Shown here in pieces: positions 7,864-16,979 of a DNA stretch of 64,000 nucleotides; position 1 is the first letter of the stretch, and each line of letters begins with the position of its first letter. The notes beneath the pieces were generated by a model. The model did no database searches, was not told where the DNA came from, and was given only the letters and a program-made list of their open reading frames with translations. Where the stretch lies: contig NZ_JAERSE020000004.1 of the NCBI RefSeq assembly GCF_016735585.2, forward strand, positions 496,001 through 560,000, given 5' to 3'. The position numbers and the translations under genes were made by a program. This stretch comes from Chryseobacterium tagetis (GTDB taxonomy: Bacteria; Bacteroidota; Bacteroidia; Flavobacteriales; Weeksellaceae).

Positions 7864-9621
7864 ATGCACATTAAACACATAACTATACAAAACTTTAGAA
7901 ACTTCAAAAATTTTGAAATTGACTTTTCTGAAGGATTTCAGACTATAATAGGTGAAAATAATATAGGCAAAAGCAATCTATATTGGGCAATAAGATTAGT
8001 TCTAGACAAAAACTTATCCTATAACTCAAGAAATTTGGAACTGAAAGACTTTCATGGATTTAGAAATAAATTAAATATCGATGATTATATTCTTGTTAGT
8101 ATAGAAATGTTTAGTAAAAAGCTTTCTGAATTTCCAACTTTCCATGCATTAAAAACATCAGATGATACAGCAAGAGTCACATTTTTGTTTGCTCACAAAT
8201 TAAAATTCAATTCAGAATTTGAGATTGGGGAAACTATTGAAATGTCTGATTTTAGATGGCAACTTTTCGGAGGTGGTAATAGCTTAAAAATAGATGATAT
8301 TTTACAATTAACATCAATAAGAATGTCAGATTTAGAAGGAATTAATTTATACTATTTAAATGCTTTCAGAAATACTAGTACTGACTTACATGGCTCAACT
8401 AAATCCCTTTTAAGTAAATTTTGTATATCTAGAGAAAACTCAGATGGAGAACTTCAAGAAGTAAAAGACATATTGAGAAAATCATCTGACAGCCTAAATG
8501 AATTATCTTTTATTCCTAAAATTGCTTCTAATATTGAAGAAAAAGGAAAAAATATTGCAGGGGACTATTTTTCCTTTCCTATATCTTTAAGTTTTATTTC
8601 AAATTATGACATAGATGCATGGAGCCAACTTAATGTTTATTATAACCCTACAGATGGAGTAAATATTCCTATTCAAACTCTTGGATTAGGACAGAAGAAT
8701 ATACTTTACTTGAGCTTATTTATTGCGGAATTAGAAAACTCAAGTAGTGATTTTGAAATCAATATTTTACTAATAGAGGAACCGGAAGCACATTTGCATC
8801 CACAATTACAAAAAGTCTTATTTTCTAATCTTAATCAATTAAAAACTACACAAGTCTTTCTCTCATCACACTCAACTCACATAGCTAGTGATTGTGAATA
8901 CAAAAATTTGAATATTTTGTATTTAAATTTATTAAAAGAAGTTAAATCTTTTTCTCCTTTCAAGGAAAACTTATTATTAGATAGAGAAAGATTATTATTA
9001 AAGAGATATTTGGATGCTACAAGAAGTGAAATTTTCTTCTCATCAGCTATTATATATGTGGAAGGAGTTTCAGAACAATTCATCATTCCTATTATTGCAA
9101 AGGAAAAATACAATATTGATCTTACTGAGCATAATATTTCTATTGTTCCAATTCATAGCAGATTTTTTGACCCATATTTAAAACTAGTAAATGATAATAA
9201 TTTAGAGATACCAGCTGTCGCCATAATAGATGGAGATTTGCACTTAACTGATGAAGAATCAAGTTTTATAGCTACTGCAAAAAAATTAGAAGTTGAAAAC
9301 AGAGTAATTGTTTGTGAAGGAACAAATACTCTAGAAATAGATATTTTCCCAAATCCTGATACTAATTCAAAATATTTAGAGCAGTGTTTTATCAACTTGG
9401 GGCATCCTATATCCTATCAGAATTTATTAGAAATTACAAAATCCAACAAAGATTTGTGGCAAACAGAATTACTTAAGAGGATTGATGGTACAATAAAAAA
9501 AGGAAGATTTGCCCAAGAGTTGAGCCTGTTAATTGATAAAGATTTTATAGTTCCTCCATATATTGAAAGAGCTATAAAACATATAATATCATGTAAAAAG
9601 CTACAATATGGATTATCTTAA
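7864..9621 (+). CDS. gajA: GajA-like OLD-family ATPase/TOPRIM endonuclease
   Basis: This 585-residue protein is close to the size of Gabija GajA. The N-terminal ABC-type ATPase has Walker A GENNIGKS (30-37), Walker B ILLIEEPEAHLHP (about 300-312) and an H-loop FLSSHSTHIAS (about 335). The C-terminal TOPRIM nuclease has the acidic YVEGVSEQF (Glu400) and IIDGDLHL (Asp456, Asp458) that bind metal. GajA proteins are DNA-nicking endonucleases regulated by nucleotide. The 14-nt overlap with the downstream UvrD-like helicase is the classical gajAB layout. The two upstream HEPN genes are not part of canonical two-gene Gabija. Confidence 0.85.
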   Translation: MHIKHITIQNFRNFKNFEIDFSEGFQTIIGENNIGKSNLYWAIRLVLDKNLSYNSRNLELKDFHGFRNKLNIDDYILVSIEMFSKKLSEFPTFHALKTSDDTARVTFLFAHKLKFNSEFEIGETIEMSDFRWQLFGGGNSLKIDDILQLTSIRMSDLEGINLYYLNAFRNTSTDLHGSTKSLLSKFCISRENSDGELQEVKDILRKSSDSLNELSFIPKIASNIEEKGKNIAGDYFSFPISLSFISNYDIDAWSQLNVYYNPTDGVNIPIQTLGLGQKNILYLSLFIAELENSSSDFEINILLIEEPEAHLHPQLQKVLFSNLNQLKTTQVFLSSHSTHIASDCEYKNLNILYLNLLKEVKSFSPFKENLLLDRERLLLKRYLDATRSEIFFSSAIIYVEGVSEQFIIPIIAKEKYNIDLTEHNISIVPIHSRFFDPYLKLVNDNNLEIPAVAIIDGDLHLTDEESSFIATAKKLEVENRVIVCEGTNTLEIDIFPNPDTNSKYLEQCFINLGHPISYQNLLEITKSNKDLWQTELLKRIDGTIKKGRFAQELSLLIDKDFIVPPYIERAIKHIISCKKLQYGLS

Positions 9622-11290
9622 TGAGATTCAAAAGCAAGCAGTCAATGAGTATAATAATGGCTTAATTGTAAGTGCTTCACCAGGAACAGGCAAAACAAAA
9701 ACATTAGTAGCAAGAGCAAATAAAAAACTTACAAATCTACCTAAACATAAAAAATTAGCATTAATAACATATACAAATGCAGCAGCTGATGAAATTGCAT
9801 CAAGGTTAGACTATAAAGAAAATGATGTATTCGTTGGAACTATTCATAGATTTTGTCTAGAATATATTTTAAGACCTTTTTCATGGATATATAAATGGGA
9901 CAAACCCAAGATTGCATCCTATAGTGATTTTAAAGAATTTTTAGAAATCAATAAATTATCTACAATTCAACTTGAAGACCTAAACAAAATAAAAAAAAAC
10001 CTTGATGGCTCTTTAATAATCCCAACTGAATGGCTCCACAAGATTCCATTTGAAGAATTATCAAGAATATATTATGATTTTCTTAAAGAAAGAAAGCTTA
10101 TTGATTTCAATGAAATACTATTTCGTTCCTATATTATTATTTCAAAGAACTTATTTACTGCTAAATCAGTATCTAATATTTTCATGGAAATATCTGTAGA
10201 TGAATTTCAGGATACAAATATTTTCCAATATGAAATTTTAAAAAAAATAAAAAATAATGGGAAAACGTCGTTTTTTATTGTTGGAGATGAAAAACAAAAA
10301 ATTTATAGTTTTGCAGGGGCTTTAAATGAAACCTTCACTATTGCTAAAAAAGATTTTGGTTATGAAATCCTTGATTTAAATTATACTTATAGATCAACTG
10401 AAAAGATTGTAACAGGGTATTCAAAATTGTTTTCAGATCATCCAATTTTGATAAACTCATCAAAATATAAAGATATTCCCTTCGATATTAGATTTCATCA
10501 AACTAAAAAGGATGACAATAATCTTTATATTAAACAAATTATTGATAGTCTGATAAAAGCCAAAGCACAAGTTGGTAATATTGCAATCTTAACAACATCT
10601 TGGTTTGATGCCTATAATATTGGAAGCTACTTGAGAGAGTATTTCAACATTATTGGATTAGGTGCATTACCACATTCTAATATATCTAACACTGTATTTG
10701 CTATCTTAAAAACTTTAAGTAGATATTCAGTAGATTCCTCGATTAGGAACTTAAAAATTATAAAAAGAAATATTGAACTTTTAATCTTAGAAAAGAACAT
10801 TGATTTTAATGATGTAAAAGAAATTGTATTTGCAACAAATAAATTAATAAGTCAATTTCAAAAAATTAATATAAATACAGGCTTAAAAGAATCATTATTA
10901 CAATATCAAAATATAATATCTCTGATTTTTAAGATTGATGTTCCTGAAGTAGATGAGATCTTGACAATAGTAAATGATGACGAAGCTTCAAATTGGAACT
11001 TTAAAAAGTATATAGAAACATTATCTGGCATTAATGGTATAACTATAAACACTATACACCAGGCTAAAGGGCTTGAATATGATTTTGTAATACTGAATGG
11101 CATAAATGAAAATAGAATACCATACCAAAGATGTGTAGATCATATAAAATATATTTATGAGGAACTAACAGATGATTCTATTCAAAATGGAAGAACTCTA
11201 TTATACGTTGGTATGAGTAGAGCAAAAATTGGTTTATTTATTCTACACAATTGGAAGCCTTCAATGTTTATTAATCAGATTAAATTGTAA
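9608..11290 (+). CDS. gajB: GajB-like UvrD/Rep superfamily 1 helicase
   Basis: This 560-residue SF1A helicase has Walker A ASPGTGKT (23-30), motif Ia ALITYTNAAADEIA, motif II VDEFQDTN (about 197-204), motif III VGDEKQKIYSFAGA, motif V TIHQAKGLEYDFV (about 478-490) and motif VI LLYVGMSRAK (about 531-540). It starts inside the 3' end of gajA. GajB partners GajA in Gabija defence, sensing or processing DNA ends and hydrolysing nucleotides. It ends 28 bp before the convergent 192-residue gene, with no clear terminator between. Confidence 0.85.
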   Translation: MDYLNEIQKQAVNEYNNGLIVSASPGTGKTKTLVARANKKLTNLPKHKKLALITYTNAAADEIASRLDYKENDVFVGTIHRFCLEYILRPFSWIYKWDKPKIASYSDFKEFLEINKLSTIQLEDLNKIKKNLDGSLIIPTEWLHKIPFEELSRIYYDFLKERKLIDFNEILFRSYIIISKNLFTAKSVSNIFMEISVDEFQDTNIFQYEILKKIKNNGKTSFFIVGDEKQKIYSFAGALNETFTIAKKDFGYEILDLNYTYRSTEKIVTGYSKLFSDHPILINSSKYKDIPFDIRFHQTKKDDNNLYIKQIIDSLIKAKAQVGNIAILTTSWFDAYNIGSYLREYFNIIGLGALPHSNISNTVFAILKTLSRYSVDSSIRNLKIIKRNIELLILEKNIDFNDVKEIVFATNKLISQFQKININTGLKESLLQYQNIISLIFKIDVPEVDEILTIVNDDEASNWNFKKYIETLSGINGITINTIHQAKGLEYDFVILNGINENRIPYQRCVDHIKYIYEELTDDSIQNGRTLLYVGMSRAKIGLFILHNWKPSMFINQIKL

Positions 11291-11317
11291 TTAATTTCAG
11301 TCAATAAATTATTATAT

Positions 11318-11896
11318 TTATACAATAAGCCTTTTTGTACTTTTTATAGTGATTGTATTTGTAGGTCTTATAATAATGTTATGATTTAGTAATATATCTT
11401 CAATTGATTCATCCCTAGGCTTAAAAGATTCACTAAAATCTTCTATCAATGTAGGAAATGAAACTACTCCTGTAACTCTTCTACCTTTCTCTATCAATCC
11501 TTTATTTCTAAAATAAGCAACAGTTTCTTTTATTTTTTCAACCATAATATATGGATAGTCATTTTCCTCTCTAAATGCATTTTCAAGACTATGAGAATAC
11601 TTTGTTTCTACACAAAGAATCCAGTCATTATCATTACCCGCAGTTGGAAATACAATACATTCACATTGCTTACAGCATACACCTGTTGAAACTTCTAGAC
11701 AGTTTTCACCAAATAAAATAAAATAGCTTTCTATTTTACTTGGGTTATGTAAATGTACAGATGCTACTTCTGGTCTAGTACAACTACATTCTATATCTCC
11801 TCCATTAATATTTTTGTAATCAACAATAAAAAAATTTTCACAATCTGATACTTCTAATGAATATTTTGATATTACTCTTGCAATCTTATCCTTCAT
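11318..11896 (-). CDS. Small Cys-rich protein with PD-(D/E)XK-like motif, partner of the ATPase
   Basis: This 192-residue protein is second in a two-gene module, overlapping the ATPase gene by 11 nt. Cysteines cluster at residues 37/39 and 74/75/78/80 (GVCCKQCEC) and may bind a metal. They are followed by NDWILCVETKYS, where a hydrophobic strand ends in Glu97-x-Lys99, as in PD-(D/E)XK nucleases; Glu79 or Asp89/Asp91 could be the other acid. A helix (KIKETVAYFRNK) and a strand (TGVVSF) follow, in the order expected of that fold. I do not recognise a named family. The nuclease assignment is inference, and a structural or regulatory role remains possible. Confidence 0.55.
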   Translation of the reverse strand: MKDKIARVISKYSLEVSDCENFFIVDYKNINGGDIECSCTRPEVASVHLHNPSKIESYFILFGENCLEVSTGVCCKQCECIVFPTAGNDNDWILCVETKYSHSLENAFREENDYPYIMVEKIKETVAYFRNKGLIEKGRRVTGVVSFPTLIEDFSESFKPRDESIEDILLNHNIIIRPTNTITIKSTKRLIV

Positions 11897-13103
11897 AAGT
11901 AAAGAAACTTAACATATTATAATATTCATCCATAATATCTTTTGTTATTTCATTGAAATAGTGCTTAGTCACAGTATTTGTTCTCTTATCTTTAACAGAC
12001 ATCAACTTTCCTTCTTTTACTTCATATATTGAAACATCATCAGGATTAATCCAAGACTTTATACTTTTAAATGAATTTATTTCATCCTTTTCCAATTCGC
12101 CTTTTATATTATATCCCATTAAACAATTATTAATAGAATATAATATATATGGGCTATGAGTAGTGATAATCAAAGAATGTTTTTTACTATTATTAACAAT
12201 TGTTTTAAGTAAATAATTGATCAAATCTCTTTGAGTTGTTGGAAAAAGATTTTGTTCTGGCTCTTCGATTATAAATTGCGTTTTATGATAATTTACAATA
12301 TTGTTCACGCTATACTTGGTAAGAAATTTAATAAAATCTGGAGCTATGTTATAATCTTTTAAATCAATATTATCTACTTTATGCTTCTCTAAAAGTTTCA
12401 CAATATTAGATTGAATTGAATCTAGTTCTCTTACAGAAACAGAATTGTTTGTTTTGTATATTTCTTTTGATAAGTGTTCTACAATGAGAATTAAAGGCAA
12501 TATTGATTGTATTCCACTTGAACCTTCTTGTAATAAGATTTCTTTATTATTTGATAGTTTTAACAAATCTTGGTCTGCATCAATATTGTTATAATACTTA
12601 ATCCCAAGATTTAAAATAGAAAGGCTATTTTTATTTGTAAATGATCTTTTTGCCGAATACCAATCATATACAAAACTCATTATATTGTCATTTGTTTCTT
12701 TATATTTGCTTAAATTAGGAATAGCAGAAACAAAATTTCTTTCAGAAGGTATATAAATATTTTTAGTTTTCTTATATGATTTTCTAGTCTTCTTTTTTGT
12801 GATTCTCTGTGTCAAGCTTTCTCCTGAATATGATATAATCAAAAAATCACTACTATATTCAAAATATGATTCTTTAGTAAAATAATTTTTTCCTAATCTG
12901 TGGAATTCCAAAAGCTGTTCTTTTACATCATAGTCATATTTTTCATCAATTAAAAATCTTTTCTCAACCCATTGACAATAACTAATAATTTTAGCAATTG
13001 TACTTTTCCCACTACTTTGGGGTCCCATAAATATATTAACTCTTGATAAATAAATATCAACATATTCAATGGGTCCAACATTCTTAATAACTAATTTTTC
13101 CAT
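11886..13103 (-). CDS. ABC/AAA15-type ATPase of a two-gene putative defence module
   Basis: This 405-residue ATPase resembles OLD/RecF/SMC-like proteins but has no TOPRIM domain. Walker A is GPQSSGKS (27-34), followed by a conserved YIPSERNF (about 117-124), a signature-like EGSSGIQSILPL (193-204), Walker B FIIEEPEQNLFP (277-288) and an H-loop IITTHSPYIL (312-321). It heads a two-gene unit whose second gene encodes the Cys-rich putative nuclease. The architecture (ATPase plus small effector) recalls Septu, PARIS and retron ATPase modules, but the partner matches none of the effectors I know. It faces the Gabija operon convergently. Confidence 0.75.
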   Translation of the reverse strand: MEKLVIKNVGPIEYVDIYLSRVNIFMGPQSSGKSTIAKIISYCQWVEKRFLIDEKYDYDVKEQLLEFHRLGKNYFTKESYFEYSSDFLIISYSGESLTQRITKKKTRKSYKKTKNIYIPSERNFVSAIPNLSKYKETNDNIMSFVYDWYSAKRSFTNKNSLSILNLGIKYYNNIDADQDLLKLSNNKEILLQEGSSGIQSILPLILIVEHLSKEIYKTNNSVSVRELDSIQSNIVKLLEKHKVDNIDLKDYNIAPDFIKFLTKYSVNNIVNYHKTQFIIEEPEQNLFPTTQRDLINYLLKTIVNNSKKHSLIITTHSPYILYSINNCLMGYNIKGELEKDEINSFKSIKSWINPDDVSIYEVKEGKLMSVKDKRTNTVTKHYFNEITKDIMDEYYNMLSFFTYEG

Positions 13104-13187
13104 TAATTTAATTTAAAAAATTTTACAAGCCTATGAAGTAAAACCTTCTTAAGCAAAAATAATATTTTAAATCAAGAAATAATAAAA

Positions 13188-13211
13188 CTACCCTATATTT
13201 CTATAGGATAG
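13188..13211 (-). terminator. Probable terminator after the DUF3871 gene
   Basis: A 10-bp stem with one mismatch (13188-13197 with 13202-13211, 4-nt loop) is followed on the minus strand by TTTTATTATTT. It lies 6 bp beyond the DUF3871 stop and separates the replication genes from the ATPase module. Confidence 0.55.
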
Positions 13212-13216
13212 TATTT

Positions 13217-14251
13217 CTAACTCAAAAACCAATGATAATTTGAATTACCATTAAGTGTCTGTTGAATACCTTTAGTAAAATCAAAAGCATTCAAATTTCT
13301 ATCTAAAAATGTATCAATATAACTACTCTTGTTAGCTTGTGTAAAAAGATTATAGAGATTCCAAAGGTTTATATCTCCTTCAGTATTCCTACAAAAACTT
13401 TCATCTTCATAATAGTCTTTCGTAATTGTATTGATATGACCATCTGTAAATTGTAATAATGGCAAAGTTTGTCTTTCTCTTTTAGGTAAGTGTTGATACA
13501 ATCTTGTTCTTCCTAACAGTTGAGCAAACTGGTGTTCAGTTAAAAAATAATCTGCAAACTGCTTCATTTCAGACAAGTGCTTTTCTGCATTATAGTTACC
13601 TAATATGTTTAATAGTTTAGATTGCAGTTCCTCATAAGAACTTACTTTCAAATCATCAACAAAACCATCACTCCAAACACAGAGATTACAGCATACTTTA
13701 TTTTGAAAACCTACAAAGAACTTAAACTTTTCAAAGGTTTTCTTATTGTAAAGATTTTCCTGATTATATGCTCTAACTCCACCAACTGTAAGGGCTAACT
13801 CATTACCAGTAACAGAGTCTGTAATACTAGGAATCTTAATTATAAAAGCCATCCTTTCAAAATATTGAGTTCTTTCATGGCTTAGTAAGTCTTTTGCATT
13901 TTTATAGATAGCATCTGGTGTTCTTCCCTTAATTTGATGTGATACTCTGATTTCAGGATCATTAAAAATCTGATTAGAAAATACTTTAGCAATACAATTT
14001 TGTGTAATTTCAATAAATTCCTGATGAGCAATAGTCTTCTCATTATCTTTAGAGAATACAGGAATTATACAATTATTTCTTAAACTGTAAATATCAATCT
14101 CTTGTGTATTTGCTTCAATAAAAGGCTTATCTTGATATTGACTTTGAGAATGAACAGACATATCAATTATCTTGGTTACTGGTGATAAATGCTTTACAGG
14201 AGAGAGTTGCAATTTTTCACTTTGTTCAATTAAATCAATAGTGTTTTCCAT
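13217..14251 (-). CDS. DUF3871 family protein
   Basis: This 344-residue protein of the Bacteroidota-specific DUF3871 family is found on integrative elements and plasmids. Family signatures include LSPVTKIIDM near the N-terminus, PFIEANTQEI, VRVSHQIKGRTPDA-like text around residue 105, LALTVGGVRAYN and the well-conserved KSSYIDTFLDRNLNAF at the C-terminus. Its biochemical role is unknown; neighbourhoods suggest single-stranded DNA handling or replication. It overlaps the AAA_24 ATPase gene by 17 nt, so the two are translationally coupled. Confidence 0.85.
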   Translation of the reverse strand: MENTIDLIEQSEKLQLSPVKHLSPVTKIIDMSVHSQSQYQDKPFIEANTQEIDIYSLRNNCIIPVFSKDNEKTIAHQEFIEITQNCIAKVFSNQIFNDPEIRVSHQIKGRTPDAIYKNAKDLLSHERTQYFERMAFIIKIPSITDSVTGNELALTVGGVRAYNQENLYNKKTFEKFKFFVGFQNKVCCNLCVWSDGFVDDLKVSSYEELQSKLLNILGNYNAEKHLSEMKQFADYFLTEHQFAQLLGRTRLYQHLPKRERQTLPLLQFTDGHINTITKDYYEDESFCRNTEGDINLWNLYNLFTQANKSSYIDTFLDRNLNAFDFTKGIQQTLNGNSNYHWFLS

Positions 14252-15146
14252 TTGTTGAAAAGTTTTGCGGGTTAGATAGTTTAATTAAGAATGACTTTCT
14301 TGTTTCATATTCATTCTTTAGCTCTTCTTGATATTCTGGGTGTTGTTTGTAAATAGCCAAAAGTTCTGCAATAGTATTACTGGTGCTAATTTTATTTAGA
14401 ATATCCTCTTTAGAAAAGCGAGAGCCACCAGTAAAGGAGTTCTGATTATTTGTTTGTTTAGTTGTAACACCTGAATTACACCATTCCAAAATTAGCTGAC
14501 CAGTAGCAGAAGTAATTACAAATTCAGGTTTATTCATAAATAATCCAGTTCTATCCTTTGATGCTTTGGCTAAATGGTTTTCATTGATTAATTCAAAATT
14601 GATAGTTAATTCATACTCAAAACCATCTCTGGTAATTTCTTTAGTTCCATGCTTTACTACTTGTGTTTTGCCATTGCTACCAATATCTAATGAGTAATCC
14701 ATCTTCCTTCTTGTAGTGGTAATAATATGACAAGTTGATTGCAGTATCTTATTAATAAAGGATTGGTGTCTTGGTGTGACATTAGCCCAATCTTGAAATC
14801 TACCTCCCAGTTTTTCATGAATTTCAAGACACCCACCAGTACCATTCCACTCATGGCTTGCAGAATCAATTATAATTACTTCAATTCCTGATTTCTCACA
14901 CAGCTCAATTGCCTGTATATATCTTTCAGGTGAGTAAGGAGCTTGTAAATCCAGAACATTGTAATTTCCTAAATCTGAATACAGAGAAGCAGAAGAATTT
15001 TCAGTATCTATAACTGCTATTTTGCTCCAGTCCTTTGTCATTCCATAAGCTAATAATAAGGCTGATTTGGTCTTTCCAAATCCAGATGCTCCAGACAATC
15101 CTAATCTGAGTTTTACTTGTTGTCTTTGTGATTGTTTTAATTGCAT
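14235..15146 (-). CDS. AAA_24 RecA-like ATPase (Sak4-type)
   Basis: This 303-residue RecA-fold ATPase has Walker A GASGFGKT (19-26), Walker B IEVIIIDSASHEW (about 97-109) and a following ITTTRRKMDY segment. Phage relatives of this type (AAA_24/Sak4) promote single-strand annealing or recombination during replication. The C-terminal 70 residues are polar and probably flexible. It precedes DUF3871 in a two-gene operon and is divergent from the polymerase-like gene across a 342-bp gap rich in palindromes. The start is an ATG within the MQLKQSQRQQ leader. Confidence 0.75.
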   Translation of the reverse strand: MQLKQSQRQQVKLRLGLSGASGFGKTKSALLLAYGMTKDWSKIAVIDTENSSASLYSDLGNYNVLDLQAPYSPERYIQAIELCEKSGIEVIIIDSASHEWNGTGGCLEIHEKLGGRFQDWANVTPRHQSFINKILQSTCHIITTTRRKMDYSLDIGSNGKTQVVKHGTKEITRDGFEYELTINFELINENHLAKASKDRTGLFMNKPEFVITSATGQLILEWCNSGVTTKQTNNQNSFTGGSRFSKEDILNKISTSNTIAELLAIYKQHPEYQEELKNEYETRKSFLIKLSNPQNFSTNGKHY

Positions 15147-15488
15147 TATTTTAAAATTTAATTGTTAATATTTTTAGTTTATTATTTAATCTTGAAAATG
15201 AAAATATAGAATGTAGAGTTTCATAACTTCCTGTAAACAATATGGTACTCCACCATATTATCAATCAACACAAATACCCTTACAACAAACTAAAAATCAA
15301 CATCATAAATACAAATCATCTAAGCATTTTTTTGTATTTTAAGAAATTATTTTGTATTTTTGTTTAGTGTAAAAGTCATTTTGACAAAACAAGAAGCTTT
15401 TGAACATTTTTAGGTCTGTTTGTTGTGATTCTACCTAAAAATTTATCATAGCCTGCCAATAGAAAAGGCAGTCCCTACTTTCAAGGTA
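15147..15488. promoter_or_regulatory. Regulatory gap between divergent replication genes
   Basis: This gap holds four structures. AATATGGT/ACCATATT is a perfect 8-bp palindrome (15239-15246 with 15252-15259). An 11-bp direct repeat TTTTGTATTTT occurs at 15330-15340 and 15350-15360, exactly 20 bp apart. A CTGCC/GGCAG hairpin spans 15453-15471, and a CTAC/GTAG hairpin (15475-15489) abuts the GTG start. These could be operators, iterons or a leader that limits translation of the polymerase-like gene. No gene is seen. Confidence 0.45.
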
Positions 15489-16979
15489 GTGGGGCTCATG
15501 TTGATAAATAACTCAACACTTGTTACACCATTGAATCACAATGGAAGTGAAATACAACAAAATCCTGACAGTGTAACACAGGTAAAAGGAAATAGAGAAT
15601 TACCAAAAAAATTATCTCTTTATATTCCGCAAAATTTTGACATTGATAAATTAGTTAAAGACAATCCTCCTACTTTTAAATATCATAGAGATTACTTTAT
15701 CTATCTAATTCATCTTATTACCGATATTCCTATTAGAAATAAGGATGAGAACATGTTTTATGTTCCTTTTTATAGTTCACTTATACAAAGAAGAGTAAGA
15801 GAATATAGAAAGTACCTTGATTACCTGGTAAGTAATAACGTTTTAATAGAAAACAGGCAATACATTGTAGGTAGCAAATCAAGAGGTTTTAGATTTCATA
15901 TTAACTACCAAACTGAAATCAAGCATATCTACATCACAAAAAGACCTCTAATAAAAAGTATCCTTAAGTTTATTCATCTTGATAAGTTTGATAATAATGA
16001 AATAATTATTGAAAATAATGAGGAATTAAGCTATTTATTAAAGTGGTTTAATGGTAAATTAGATATTGATTTTGCAAGTGCAAAAAATTATCTTCAACAT
16101 CTATATGAAATTGAGAAAAGAAGTCATAATATTTTTACTTCTGATAAGCCCTGTAATGCTATGGGAAGATATAATAGTAGATATATGGTTCTTTTAAAAC
16201 TTAAAAGACAGGAGTTTTTACATACCATTGATTCAACAGCAGGTAGATTGCATACTATTTTAACACAATTAAAAGGTGACTTAAGACAATTTGTAACTTA
16301 TGATGGTAAACCATTAGTTGCTGTTGATATAACTAACTCCCAACCATATTTATCTACAGTATTATTTAATGAAGAAAAATTCAAAGAAAATAACATCTTA
16401 TCTACTGTCAAATTATACAACAAGTCTTATCATTCTAATAACAATAAACAAAACTTTCTACCCTATTATGTTAGTAAAAATGTGAAAAATGCCTATAAAT
16501 CAGAAAGCACAAATCATTATATAGATATTGTAAAATCTGGTCAGTTATATGAAGAATTTGGAAAAATACTTTTGAGCAAGGGCATAATCACAGATGAAGA
16601 GCCTGTAAGAACGCAAGCCAAAACAATTATTTTTAGTTCCATTTTTAGCCCTAACCAATCCATTGCTTATAATCAGTCTATGGTAATTTTCAAGGATTCA
16701 TTTCCAGATGTCTATGAAATATACAGGCAAATAAAACAAGGTCAACACAGAACTTTAGCTTGTTTATTACAAAATGTTGAAGCTAAATTAGTACTTCATA
16801 CTGCATGTAAAATTATAGCTGAAAATGAGCCAGAAATACCAATATTTACATTACATGATTCTATTATAACAACTTCTGGTAATGAGCAGTATGTATTCAA
16901 AGTATTGTATGATGTATTATTAAATGGTATAGGCATTCCGCCAACTTTAAAATTTGAAAGATGGGAAAAGGTAGCATAA
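15489..16979 (+). CDS. Replication protein with family-A DNA polymerase palm motifs
   Basis: This 496-residue protein has a C-terminal half that reads like the palm of DNA polymerase I or a T7-type RNA polymerase. STAGRLHT (249-256) matches the T-x-x-GR-L segment that precedes motif A. Motif A is LVAVDITNSQP (Asp280), motif B is RTQAKTIIF (Arg374, Lys378, Phe382), and motif C is FTLHDSII (His456-Asp457-Ser458). No 3'-5' exonuclease is seen. The HDS form of motif C is closer to single-subunit RNA polymerases than to the HDE of PolA. The start is GTG at 15489, or ATG at 15498. It is likely the element's replicative polymerase or primer-maker; the exact activity is inference. Confidence 0.65.
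   Translation: MGLMLINNSTLVTPLNHNGSEIQQNPDSVTQVKGNRELPKKLSLYIPQNFDIDKLVKDNPPTFKYHRDYFIYLIHLITDIPIRNKDENMFYVPFYSSLIQRRVREYRKYLDYLVSNNVLIENRQYIVGSKSRGFRFHINYQTEIKHIYITKRPLIKSILKFIHLDKFDNNEIIIENNEELSYLLKWFNGKLDIDFASAKNYLQHLYEIEKRSHNIFTSDKPCNAMGRYNSRYMVLLKLKRQEFLHTIDSTAGRLHTILTQLKGDLRQFVTYDGKPLVAVDITNSQPYLSTVLFNEEKFKENNILSTVKLYNKSYHSNNNKQNFLPYYVSKNVKNAYKSESTNHYIDIVKSGQLYEEFGKILLSKGIITDEEPVRTQAKTIIFSSIFSPNQSIAYNQSMVIFKDSFPDVYEIYRQIKQGQHRTLACLLQNVEAKLVLHTACKIIAENEPEIPIFTLHDSIITTSGNEQYVFKVLYDVLLNGIGIPPTLKFERWEKVA

Noticed and set aside
11318..11896. Zinc-ribbon transcription factor reading of the Cys-rich protein
   Set aside because: The cysteines do not form two spaced CxxC knuckles, and no DNA-binding helix follows.
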